Assembly: GCA_003023665.1 (NCBI GenBank)
Contig: PXYR01000041.1
Location: forward strand, 1-13,514
DNA: 13,514 bases
Origin: Bacteroidota bacterium
GTDB lineage: Bacteria; Bacteroidota; Bacteroidia; Flavobacteriales; Schleiferiaceae
Direction of reading: 5' to 3'
Part shown: positions 5,844 through 13,126 of the stretch, in pieces
Layout of the letters: each line of letters starts with the position of its first letter
Numbering within the stretch: the first letter of the stretch is position 1
Notes under the pieces: generated by a model
The model's database searches: none
Seen by the model: only the letters and a program-made list of their open reading frames with translations
What the model was told of the DNA's origin: nothing
Translations under genes and position numbers: made by a program

Positions 5844-6650
5844 AGCGGTAGAAATTGTATTCAAGCTCAAAACACTCGCGGCTATTAGAATCCCTGGAAT
5901 CATACTCAAATAGGCTTTTCCCGTAATTATGTAGGGGTAATAATCTCTAATCATACCGCCCCAAGAAGGTAGTGGAGGTTGTGCACCGATTCCTAAAAAA
6001 CTCAGTCCACTTTCAATTAAAAGCGCACTGGCAAAATTGGTCGTGCAAATAACCAATAACGGAGCAATGGTATTTGGAAGTATTTCTTTAAAGAGTATGT
6101 GGGTTGTGCTAAATCTCAAAACTTTGGCAGCTTCTACGTACTCTTTATTCTTCTCTACTAAAAACTGTCCACGAATCACTCGCGCTACCTCTACCCACAT
6201 AGTGAGTCCAACTGCAATAAAAACTTGGAATAGACCTTTGCCCAAAACAAAAGTTAGGGCGATTACAAGGAGCAAGGTTGGAATAGACCATATTACATTC
6301 ATAAGCCAGGATAAAACGGCATCAATCCGACCACCAAAATATCCTGAAACTGCTCCTACTGGTATACCAATGATTAAGCTAACCAAAACAGCAATGAATC
6401 CCACGCTTAAACTTATTCTACTTCCTAGAACGACCCTTGAGAAATGGTCTCGACCAAATTTATCGGTTCCAAAAAAATGCGTGCCCATTTCTGTGGTAGC
6501 ACCCGGGCCAAGAAGGGTGCCTTTTAAATTCATGTCATTGGCATTACTGCTTTTATCTAGCACAATGAGATTCGCACATAGTGCCATTACAATTAATGCA
6601 ATGAGCCATGCAAGCGCTATTTTTTGAAAGGCAGTAAACGTAGATAACAC
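5832..6650 (-). CDS. ABC transporter permease, OppC/DppC type
   Basis: A 272-residue inner-membrane subunit of a peptide/nickel-type importer. It has an N-terminal helix (11-31), the OppC hallmark FGTDKFGRD (60-68), then about five more helices, including GSRISLSVGFIAVLVSLIIG and VIWSIPTLLLVIAL. The cytoplasmic EAA loop (173-193, EAAKVLR ... EILPN) contacts the ATPase, and SGLSFLGIGAQPPLPSWGGM is typical of Bacteroidota DppC proteins. In the EAA loop the almost invariant Gly is Arg179 (codon AGA). The GTG at 6650 is used as start because no ATG lies between it and the upstream stop. It begins 28 bases after prc and is probably cotranscribed with it. No ATPase, binding protein or partner permease is nearby, so the other subunits must be encoded elsewhere. 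Confidence 0.9.
   Translation of the reverse strand: MLSTFTAFQKIALAWLIALIVMALCANLIVLDKSSNANDMNLKGTLLGPGATTEMGTHFFGTDKFGRDHFSRVVLGSRISLSVGFIAVLVSLIIGIPVGAVSGYFGGRIDAVLSWLMNVIWSIPTLLLVIALTFVLGKGLFQVFIAVGLTMWVEVARVIRGQFLVEKNKEYVEAAKVLRFSTTHILFKEILPNTIAPLLVICTTNFASALLIESGLSFLGIGAQPPLPSWGGMIRDYYPYIITGKAYLSMIPGILIAASVLSLNTISTALKR
5833..5850. repeat. Perfect 18-base palindrome spanning the overlapping ends of aat and the permease
   Basis: TACCGCTTTAAAGCGGTA is its own reverse complement. It contains the aat stop (5841-5843) and almost all of the permease stop (5832-5834), coding for the last residues of both proteins (TLPL and TALKR). As RNA it could fold into a 7-bp stem with a TTAA loop on either strand. 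No T-run follows on either side, so it is not a typical rho-independent terminator. Confidence 0.85.
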
Positions 6651-6678
6651 CCTAGCTAATCTAGGATAAAAAATGAGA

Positions 6679-8850
6679 TTATTTGAGCGAATGAATAATC
6701 TCTATACCTTCTCTAAGGATGGCATCCTTGGACAATGTTTTATACCACTTTGTGTAGATGTCTTGTTGCACGCTATCTGTTTGGAACATGACCAAGTGAT
6801 CTGGCAATGGTACCACGCCGGTGCTGTCTTTGAGTTTATATAAATTTTTGAAGCGTTTTCCTTCTTCTTTAATGGAGTCTTGGAAGCTGGTAAAGGATGG
6901 GTAATCCAATGGAATAAATGCATTGTCTTCTCCCGCTTTTATCCATTGCGCATATTCCATAGATTTTTGATACACAGAATCTTGCGCTACACGTTTTTCT
7001 GAGGCCTTTATGGCTTTCTTAAAGGATTTGGTCCAGTTTTCATTCTCAGCGTAAGTGGCCTTTTCTATAAAATCTACAGGAAGCGCATGGTCGTATTTCT
7101 TTTCTCCTATTTCAATGAGATCGTATGCGCCTGGTAAAGATATATCTGGTACCACACCTTGAAGCTGGGTGGTGCCGCCTGAAATGCGGTAAAACTTTTC
7201 TGTTGTGATTTTAACAGCACCAAGAGGTTTAAGATTGCGAAGCGCTCCATTTACTGCTCTATCCAAATCAAACATATTTTGAACGGTTCCCTTGCCAAAT
7301 GTGCTTTTTGAGGGACCTACAATGAGTGCTCTACCCCTGTCTTGAAGGGCGGCACCAACGATTTCAGAGGCTGAAGCACTGTAATTATTTATCAATACAA
7401 CGAGTGGTCCGTCCCAAGTCACCGGGTAGTTTTTATTATTTTTTGATCGTGTTCCGTTCTGAAAACTCTTTACTTGAACTTGAGGACCGTAACCGGTGAA
7501 AAGACCGGCAATGTCTACCGCTGCTTGCAAGGATCCTCCACCATTATTCCTGAGGTCCAAGATGATTCCGTCAACCCCTTCTTTTTTGAGTTTTATGATT
7601 TCATTTTTAATGTCGTCAGCCGCATTGCGGTTGTCCTTATCATAAAAGTTGACATAGAACTTGGGAAGCTTAATATATCCGGTTTTAGTTTTTAATTCTT
7701 TAGTCAAGACAAATTGGCCTTCCTTTTTCTTGTACGACTTCCCATCTAGAATTGCGCTGCGCGCGAAGGTGCTTTCAATTTCTACTACATCTCTTATAAT
7801 GGGAATGATTTGCCTTGAGCCATCTTTCTTTTTAACCGTTAGGCGCACTTCAGAACCTTTTTTACCTCTTATGAGCTTGATCGCTTCGCGAACTTTGTAG
7901 CCAATTACGTCTACGGGTTCTTCATCGCCTTGTGCTACGGCAATAATTCGGTCACCGGCCTCAAGGTCTCCTTGCCTCCAACAAGCAGAGCCCGCTATAA
8001 TTCGTTCAATACCTATGTAATCGCCTTCTTGTTTGAGCTGCGCACCAATTCCTTCAAATTGGCCCGTCATACTGAGCTCAAAGTTTTCATTCTGTTGCGG
8101 CGCCAAATAGTTGGTATGGGGGTCAAAGGTTTCACAGTAGGCATTCATATACATCCCAAACCATTCTATTCTGGTAATGTCCATTAAATCTTCATACCAT
8201 TCCTCTTGAAGCTCAAGCTCTTTTTGACGTGCTTCTTTCTCCAAGGTTATGAAGTCTTTAATGACCACCTCGGGGTCTGTTTCAGCATCTTCTTTTTGCG
8301 CAGTCTCCTTTTCATAGATTCTATTTAGAATGCGCCATTTTAGGTGCTTTTCCCAGCTGTTTTCTAAGGCGGAAATATCCGCAGAGAATGGTCGTTCTTC
8401 CGCATCAGAAAATAGTTGATCGTCCTCTTGGTAGTCAAATGATTCCGTAAGTAAGCGCGTGTATATTTCTTTAGAGCGCTTTATGCCTTTGATAATGGCG
8501 GTATAACTCTTTTCAAAAAATGCTGTATTGGCAGAGTAGAATGCATTGTCTAAATCATACCGGTATTCCTCTAGCGCTTTTACCTCACCTAGGGTGAAGA
8601 ATAATTTATTGTAGTCAAGCGATTCTATGTACGCATCAAAAATCTCCGTGCTCAGCTCGTCATTCATTTCTTTTGGCTGAAGATGCACATTGGTCAGTGC
8701 GTCTCTAACTAGAGCAAAGATTACCGCTTCTTTATCTTTTTCAGAATTGTACTTATTGAATCCATAAATGATTACGGCCATGCCAACAATGGGCAAGAGG
8801 TATTTGAGGTTTTTACGCTGCATAAGCATTGAATACATAGGAGTGGACAA
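6679..8850 (-). CDS. prc: Carboxy-terminal processing peptidase, Prc/Tsp type (family S41)
   Basis: A 723-residue periplasmic serine protease that cleaves proteins from unstructured C-termini and, in other bacteria, trims lipoproteins and peptidoglycan hydrolases. An uncleaved or cleaved hydrophobic N-terminal segment (about 16-30) sets the location. Next come the Tsp N-terminal helical domain with ESLDYNKLFFT, a PDZ domain (about 265-352: FEGIGAQLKQ ... LEAGDRIIAVAQ), and the S41 domain. The catalytic Ser493 lies in YSASASEI and Lys520 in TFGKGTVQ, so the Ser/Lys dyad is intact. The C-terminal Tsp domain runs from about 590. Length agrees with E. coli Prc (about 680) plus small insertions. 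The first ATG (8850) gives MSTPMYSMLMQRK; the Met10 codon at 8823 is an equally good start just before the basic flank of the signal. It is divergent from tig, and the permease follows after 28 bases. Confidence 0.96.
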   Translation of the reverse strand: MSTPMYSMLMQRKNLKYLLPIVGMAVIIYGFNKYNSEKDKEAVIFALVRDALTNVHLQPKEMNDELSTEIFDAYIESLDYNKLFFTLGEVKALEEYRYDLDNAFYSANTAFFEKSYTAIIKGIKRSKEIYTRLLTESFDYQEDDQLFSDAEERPFSADISALENSWEKHLKWRILNRIYEKETAQKEDAETDPEVVIKDFITLEKEARQKELELQEEWYEDLMDITRIEWFGMYMNAYCETFDPHTNYLAPQQNENFELSMTGQFEGIGAQLKQEGDYIGIERIIAGSACWRQGDLEAGDRIIAVAQGDEEPVDVIGYKVREAIKLIRGKKGSEVRLTVKKKDGSRQIIPIIRDVVEIESTFARSAILDGKSYKKKEGQFVLTKELKTKTGYIKLPKFYVNFYDKDNRNAADDIKNEIIKLKKEGVDGIILDLRNNGGGSLQAAVDIAGLFTGYGPQVQVKSFQNGTRSKNNKNYPVTWDGPLVVLINNYSASASEIVGAALQDRGRALIVGPSKSTFGKGTVQNMFDLDRAVNGALRNLKPLGAVKITTEKFYRISGGTTQLQGVVPDISLPGAYDLIEIGEKKYDHALPVDFIEKATYAENENWTKSFKKAIKASEKRVAQDSVYQKSMEYAQWIKAGEDNAFIPLDYPSFTSFQDSIKEEGKRFKNLYKLKDSTGVVPLPDHLVMFQTDSVQQDIYTKWYKTLSKDAILREGIEIIHSLK

Positions 8851-8945
8851 GGTACAATGTTAATTGAATAGGTTCACTAATAAAAAGGTTAAAGGAATTC
8901 AAAAGCGCTCCATTGGGTACAACAACATAAACCGCATTTTGTTAG

Positions 8946-8953
8946 TACATTTG
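8946..8953 (+). promoter_or_regulatory. Promoter -7 element of the tig-clpP-clpX operon
   Basis: TACATTTG matches TAnnTTTG exactly and sits 42 bases before the trigger factor ATG, implying a leader of about 35 bases. No TTG lies at the ideal 17-20 base distance upstream; the nearest suitable one (in CCATTGGG) is 30 bases away. The -33 element is therefore weak or the site is helped by another factor. Confidence 0.5.
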
Positions 8954-8995
8954 CACCCCAATTACAAGGATGTATTTAACTCTAATTGAAAGCAG

Positions 8996-10351
8996 ATGAA
9001 CATTAGTAAGAACGAAGTAGATGCACTAAACCTATCGGTGAATGTTGAAATAACTCCGGAGGACTATCAAGACAAAGTGAACTCAGTTCTACAGAATTAC
9101 CGCAAGAGTGCCAATATCCCGGGTTTTCGCCCAGGTAAAGTGCCCATGGGATTAATCAAAAAGCAATACGGCAAGGCGGTATTGGTTGATGAGATTAATA
9201 AAATGCTTCAAGATGCTATCTATAATTACATTCAAGAAGAAAAGCTGAATATTCTAGGCAATCCTCTTCCCGTTGAGCAAGAGGAAATGGATTTTGATAC
9301 ACCGGGCACCTATAACTTTGGCTTTGAATTGGGATTAAGCCCTGAAGTTAATATTACCATAACCAAGAAGAATAAAATTAAAGGTGTCAAGGTTGTAGCA
9401 GACAAGAAGGTTTTAGATACTTACATGGAGGACATTCGCGGTCGTTATGGAAAGATGCTGACTCCTGAAAATCCTGAGGCTGATGATATGTATCATGGAT
9501 CGATTACAGAAATAGATGCTGACGGCAATGCTATTGACGGGGGAATTGTTAAAGAAGATGCTCAATTTATGGGCACGAACTTGAAGACAAAAAAGGCACA
9601 GGGAGAATTGACCAAAAGCTCATTAGGTGCTACCCTTGTGTTGGATTCAAAGAAAACCTTTGGTAAAGGCTATAATGTAGCCGGTTTATTGGGTGTTACA
9701 GATGCCCAGCTTGAAGCATCAACGGGTTCGTTTGAATTCAAATTGACCAATATTAGTCGAATGGAACCTGCCGAATTGAACCAGGAGTTTTTTGATAAGG
9801 TTTATGGGGAGGGTGCTGTTACTTCGGAGGAAGAAATGCGTGTTAAAATGAAAGAGGAAGCAGAGCGCATGTATCTCAATGAAGCTGATCAATATTTCTT
9901 GAACAATGTTGCAGAATATTTATTGGACAAAAACAAGTTTGACTTGCCTATTAACTTTTTAAAGAAATGGATGCAAACATCCGGAGAAAAGCCATTGACG
10001 GCAGAAGAAGTTGAGGCCGATTGGGAAAAAACGGAAAAAGGACTGCGTTACCAATTGATCGAAAACTCGGTAATTACCTCTGCAGAAATCAAAGTAAGCA
10101 GAGAAGATTTGCTAGATCATACCGTGGGTATGGTCAAGGCCCAATTTCAACAATATGGCCAGCAAGCTATGGATGACGAAATGCTAAAGGGCATTGCGGA
10201 AAATGCATTGAAAAACGAAGAAGAGGTGCGTCGAATAAGTGACCAAGTGTATAACGCCAAGCTTCTTGCACACTACAAGGATTCTTTCAAAGTTGAGGAG
10301 AAAGAAGTGACTTATGATGAATTCATCAAATTGGTCACAGAAAAGGCATAA
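8996..10351 (+). CDS. tig: Trigger factor, ribosome-associated chaperone
   Basis: Trigger factor binds at the ribosome exit tunnel and shields nascent chains. The 451 residues begin with the ribosome-binding domain, whose signature IPGFRPGKVP (41-50) holds the F44-R45-x-x-K contact loop. The central part (about 162-258) is in the place of the FKBP-type PPIase domain but keeps few of its residues: the usual GFE and aromatic pocket pattern are missing, so prolyl isomerase activity is doubtful. The C-terminal helical arms (259-451) are present, for example MKEEAERMYLNEADQYFLNN. Length is within the family range (430-450). The ATG at 8996 has no Shine-Dalgarno. clpP follows after 46 bases and clpX after that, the classical tig-clpP-clpX order, so degradation and folding genes are probably co-expressed. 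Confidence 0.95.
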   Translation: MNISKNEVDALNLSVNVEITPEDYQDKVNSVLQNYRKSANIPGFRPGKVPMGLIKKQYGKAVLVDEINKMLQDAIYNYIQEEKLNILGNPLPVEQEEMDFDTPGTYNFGFELGLSPEVNITITKKNKIKGVKVVADKKVLDTYMEDIRGRYGKMLTPENPEADDMYHGSITEIDADGNAIDGGIVKEDAQFMGTNLKTKKAQGELTKSSLGATLVLDSKKTFGKGYNVAGLLGVTDAQLEASTGSFEFKLTNISRMEPAELNQEFFDKVYGEGAVTSEEEMRVKMKEEAERMYLNEADQYFLNNVAEYLLDKNKFDLPINFLKKWMQTSGEKPLTAEEVEADWEKTEKGLRYQLIENSVITSAEIKVSREDLLDHTVGMVKAQFQQYGQQAMDDEMLKGIAENALKNEEEVRRISDQVYNAKLLAHYKDSFKVEEKEVTYDEFIKLVTEKA

Positions 10352-10397
10352 CTTAGGGCATAACAAGTGCACCTTAACCGACTAAACTGAACTTAAA

Positions 10398-11072
10398 ATG
10401 GATTTAGGAAAAGAATTTAAAAAATATGCTACACAGCATGCGGGTATTCAAAGCATGTATGTTGACCAATATGTAGATGCTTCTCTAACCCCTTATATTA
10501 TTGAGGAGCGCCAAATGAATGTTGCACAAATGGATGTGTTCTCCCGTCTTATGATGGATAGAATTATCTTTTTGGGAACGGGTATTAACGATCAGATTGC
10601 GAATATTGTGCAAGCTCAGTTGTTGTTCCTAGAAAGTGCAGACGCTAAAAAGGATATTCAAATTTATATCAATTCCCCAGGCGGATCTGTTTACGCTGGG
10701 TTGGGTATTTATGATACCATGCAGGTTGTAAATCCTGATGTAGCCACTATTTGTACGGGAATGGCAGCTTCTATGGGTGCGGTTCTTATGTGTGCTGGTG
10801 CAGAAGGTAAACGTTCCGCACTTAAGCACAGTAGAATCATGATTCACCAACCAATGGGTGGTGCACAGGGTCAAGCTTCAGATATGGAAATTACTCTTCA
10901 AGAGATTTTAAAGTTGAAGAAGGAATTGTATTCAATTATTTCCCATCATAGTGGCCAACCATTTGACAAAGTTGAAGCAGATTCTGATCGTGACTATTGG
11001 ATGACCTCTGAAGAGGCTAAAGCCTATGGTATGGTTGATGAAATTCTTTTAGGCAAGAATCAGGCGAAGTAA
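10398..11072 (+). CDS. clpP: ATP-dependent Clp protease proteolytic subunit
   Basis: ClpP forms the double-ring chamber that degrades proteins fed by ClpX or other Clp ATPases in the cytoplasm. The catalytic triad is intact: Ser125 in TGMAASMGA, His150 in IMIHQPMGG, and Asp199 in DRDYWM. The spacing Ser-His 25 and Ser-Asp 74 is the same as in S. aureus ClpP. The oligomerisation/substrate motifs YINSPGGSV (90-98) and GGAQGQASD (154-162) are present. The 224-residue protein has a longer N-terminus than many (about 27 residues before LTPYIIEER), probably a propeptide that is removed. It lies 46 bases after tig, and its stop codon is directly followed by the clpX ATG (TAAATG). Confidence 0.97.
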   Translation: MDLGKEFKKYATQHAGIQSMYVDQYVDASLTPYIIEERQMNVAQMDVFSRLMMDRIIFLGTGINDQIANIVQAQLLFLESADAKKDIQIYINSPGGSVYAGLGIYDTMQVVNPDVATICTGMAASMGAVLMCAGAEGKRSALKHSRIMIHQPMGGAQGQASDMEITLQEILKLKKELYSIISHHSGQPFDKVEADSDRDYWMTSEEAKAYGMVDEILLGKNQAK

Positions 11073-12311
11073 ATGAGTGAAGAAAAAAACATCCATTGTT
11101 CTTTCTGTGGACGCAGCAAGGATGAGGCTGAAATGATGATTGCTGGTGTGGATGCCCACATTTGTGATCGTTGTGTGGGTCAAGCGGGTGGTATTCTTCA
11201 TGCAGAGCTTGGTGAGAAGCCACAATCTAATCCTTTAGATGTTGCGGCAAAGCCTGAGTTTGACTTTACGCCAAAACAAATTAAAGAGCACTTAGACCAA
11301 TACATCATTGGTCAGGAATCGGCCAAAAGAACGTTGGCTGTGGCTGTGTATAACCACTATAAACGAATAGGTTTAGTCCCGCTGAAAGATGCTCCGGATG
11401 TGGATAAGTCCAATATTGTTTTGGTTGGAAATACAGGAACCGGAAAAACGTTAATGGCAAGAACCATTGCCAAGCTGTTAAATGTTCCATTTACCATAGT
11501 AGATGCAACAGTCCTTACGGAAGCAGGATATGTTGGCGAAGATGTAGAAAGTATTTTGACGCGTTTATTACAAGCAGCAGAATACGATTTGAGTAGAGCG
11601 CAAGTTGGCATTGTGTTTATTGATGAGATAGATAAAATTGCTCGCAAGGGCGACAATCCTTCGATTACTAGGGATGTAAGTGGTGAAGGAGTACAACAAG
11701 GACTTCTAAAGTTGTTAGAGGGCTCCAAAGTCAATGTACCGCCTAAAGGAGGTAGAAAACATCCCGACCAAAAATACATTGAGGTAGATACAACTAACAT
11801 TCTGTTTATTGCAGGTGGCGCATTTGTTGGGATAGAAAAGAAAATAGGGTCTAGGTTAAATTCAGCTACATTGGGTTATTCAAAAGACAGCCGTAATCAT
11901 GTGGATGAAGACGAAGTGTTGAGCTACATTACCCCTTCAGATTTGAAAAGTTTTGGACTTATTCCTGAATTAATAGGCCGTATGCCTATTGTAACCTTCA
12001 TGTCGCCATTAGACAAAAAAGCACTTAGAGCGATTCTTACACTTCCAAAAAATGCATTGATCAAGCAGTATCAGCACCTCTTTCATATGGACGACATCAG
12101 TTTGACTTTTGATGATGATGTGTACGATTATATTGTTGGGGTAGCGATTGATTACGGTCTTGGCGCTCGTGGACTTCGCAGTGTTTGTGAGGCAATCCTC
12201 ACAGATCATATGTTTGATGCACCGGGATTGAAAGAGAAAGAATTACACATCAATATAGAATACGCAAAAGCTCAGATTGATCGAAGTTCATTGCGTAAAA
12301 TTCCAGCATAA
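11073..12311 (+). CDS. clpX: ATP-dependent Clp protease ATP-binding subunit ClpX
   Basis: ClpX is the AAA+ unfoldase that selects tagged proteins and threads them into ClpP. The N-terminal zinc domain has Cys9, Cys12, Cys31 and Cys34 (CSFC, CDRC). Walker A is GNTGTGKT (119-126), the pore-1 loop GYVG (152-155), Walker B IVFIDEID (180-187, Asp184-Glu185), the RKH loop GGRKHP (226-231) and sensor-2 arginine GARGLR (Arg366). The loop that docks into ClpP, usually IGF, reads LGY here (267-269). Length (412) is normal. It starts at the base after the clpP stop, so translation is probably coupled, and its stop codon merges into the operon terminator. The fixed order tig-clpP-clpX supports the assignment. 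Confidence 0.97.
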   Translation: MSEEKNIHCSFCGRSKDEAEMMIAGVDAHICDRCVGQAGGILHAELGEKPQSNPLDVAAKPEFDFTPKQIKEHLDQYIIGQESAKRTLAVAVYNHYKRIGLVPLKDAPDVDKSNIVLVGNTGTGKTLMARTIAKLLNVPFTIVDATVLTEAGYVGEDVESILTRLLQAAEYDLSRAQVGIVFIDEIDKIARKGDNPSITRDVSGEGVQQGLLKLLEGSKVNVPPKGGRKHPDQKYIEVDTTNILFIAGGAFVGIEKKIGSRLNSATLGYSKDSRNHVDEDEVLSYITPSDLKSFGLIPELIGRMPIVTFMSPLDKKALRAILTLPKNALIKQYQHLFHMDDISLTFDDDVYDYIVGVAIDYGLGARGLRSVCEAILTDHMFDAPGLKEKELHINIEYAKAQIDRSSLRKIPA

Positions 12312-12339
12312 AAAAGCCGCTCTTTTGAGCGGCTTTTTT
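12310..12339. terminator. Bidirectional rho-independent terminator between clpX and yebC
   Basis: A perfect 13-bp stem, AAAAAAGCCGCTC (12310-12322) with GAGCGGCTTTTTT (12327-12339), closes a TTTT loop. The A-run and T-run flanks give a U tract on both strands. It therefore suits both the plus-strand tig-clpP-clpX operon and the minus-strand nth-yebC unit. The hairpin begins inside the clpX stop codon. Confidence 0.93.
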
Positions 12340-12359
12340 TATTTCTGACCAAGTCAATC

Positions 12360-13091
12360 TTATCTCATTGTGGTGTACACATTTTGAACGTCGTCGTCTT
12401 CTTCAAGCTTTTCAATCAGCTTTTCAATATCCTTAGTCTGTTGGTCATCAAGCTCTTTAGTAGTGGTGGGTATATATTCAAAACCAGATTCTACAATTTC
12501 GTGTCCTAATTCTTCAAGTCCTTTGGTAATGTTACCGTAATCGGCAAATTGACCATATACCATGATGATTTCAGATTCTTCGCCGTCCTTCTCTTCTGTA
12601 TCTTTAAAAACGTCTTCAGCCCCGTGATCAATCATTTCAAACTCTAATTCTTCCAAATCAATATCCCCTGCGGCAATCTTAACATGGCATTTGTGCTCGA
12701 ACATAAATTCAACTGAACCGGAAGTACCAAGTGAGCCCTCACATTTATTGAAATAAGAACGGACATTGGCTACTGTGCGAGTATTATTGTCTGTTGCAGT
12801 TTCAACAAGAACGGCAACTCCATGCTGACCGTATCCCTCATAAATGATGGTTTTATAGTCACTTTGGTCCTTTGACATTGCCTTTTTGATGGCACGCTCA
12901 ACATTATCCTTGGGCATATTGGCGGCCTTTGCGTTTTGGAGAAGCATGCGCAAGCGGTAGTTGGAATCTGGATTATCACCGCCTTCTTTAACGGCCATGA
13001 TAATATCCTTGGTAATCCTAGAGAAGGTTTTAGCCATCCCCGCCCAACGTTTAAACTTGCGTTCTTTTCTAAATTCAAATGCGCGTCCCAT
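12360..13091 (-). CDS. yebC: YebC/PmpR (TACO1) family protein
   Basis: A 243-residue cytoplasmic member of the YebC/PmpR family. Members have been described as DNA-binding transcription regulators, and more recently the family has been linked to translation of difficult (proline-rich) stretches. The N-terminus MGRAFEFRKERKFKRWAGMAK is the Bacteroidota version of the conserved start. Then come family motifs FSRITKDIIMAVKEGG, NYRLRMLLQNAKAANMPKDN (about 44-63), IYEGYGQHGVAVLVETATDN, and FNKCEGSLGTSGSVEFMF. The C-terminal acidic part (KLIEKLEEDDDVQNVYTTM) is typical. The ATG at 13091 fits the conserved start. It lies 35 bases downstream of nth on the same strand and shares a terminator with clpX. 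Regulation is not evident from the sequence. Confidence 0.95.
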   Translation of the reverse strand: MGRAFEFRKERKFKRWAGMAKTFSRITKDIIMAVKEGGDNPDSNYRLRMLLQNAKAANMPKDNVERAIKKAMSKDQSDYKTIIYEGYGQHGVAVLVETATDNNTRTVANVRSYFNKCEGSLGTSGSVEFMFEHKCHVKIAAGDIDLEELEFEMIDHGAEDVFKDTEEKDGEESEIIMVYGQFADYGNITKGLEELGHEIVESGFEYIPTTTKELDDQQTKDIEKLIEKLEEDDDVQNVYTTMR

Positions 13092-13126
13092 AGAAGAAAT
13101 TCAATAGTAAAAGCCAAAAGTAACAA

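Noticed and set aside
5833..5850. Palindrome as a rho-independent terminator
   Set aside because: No T-run follows the hairpin on either strand and the stem would have only about 7 pairs.
6037..6627. Long plus-strand frame (196 codons) opposite the permease
   Set aside because: It lies fully antisense to a well-supported permease, has no recognisable motif, and its composition looks like a mirror of membrane codons.
8875..8902. Promoter for prc (TTG, 17 bases, TATTAGTG on the minus strand)
   Set aside because: Spacing is good, but the -7 element agrees poorly with TAnnTTTG (four of six fixed positions), so it is not listed as a feature.
11357..11800. Minus-strand 147-codon frame inside clpX
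   Set aside because: It is antisense to the conserved AAA+ domain of clpX and shows no protein family pattern.
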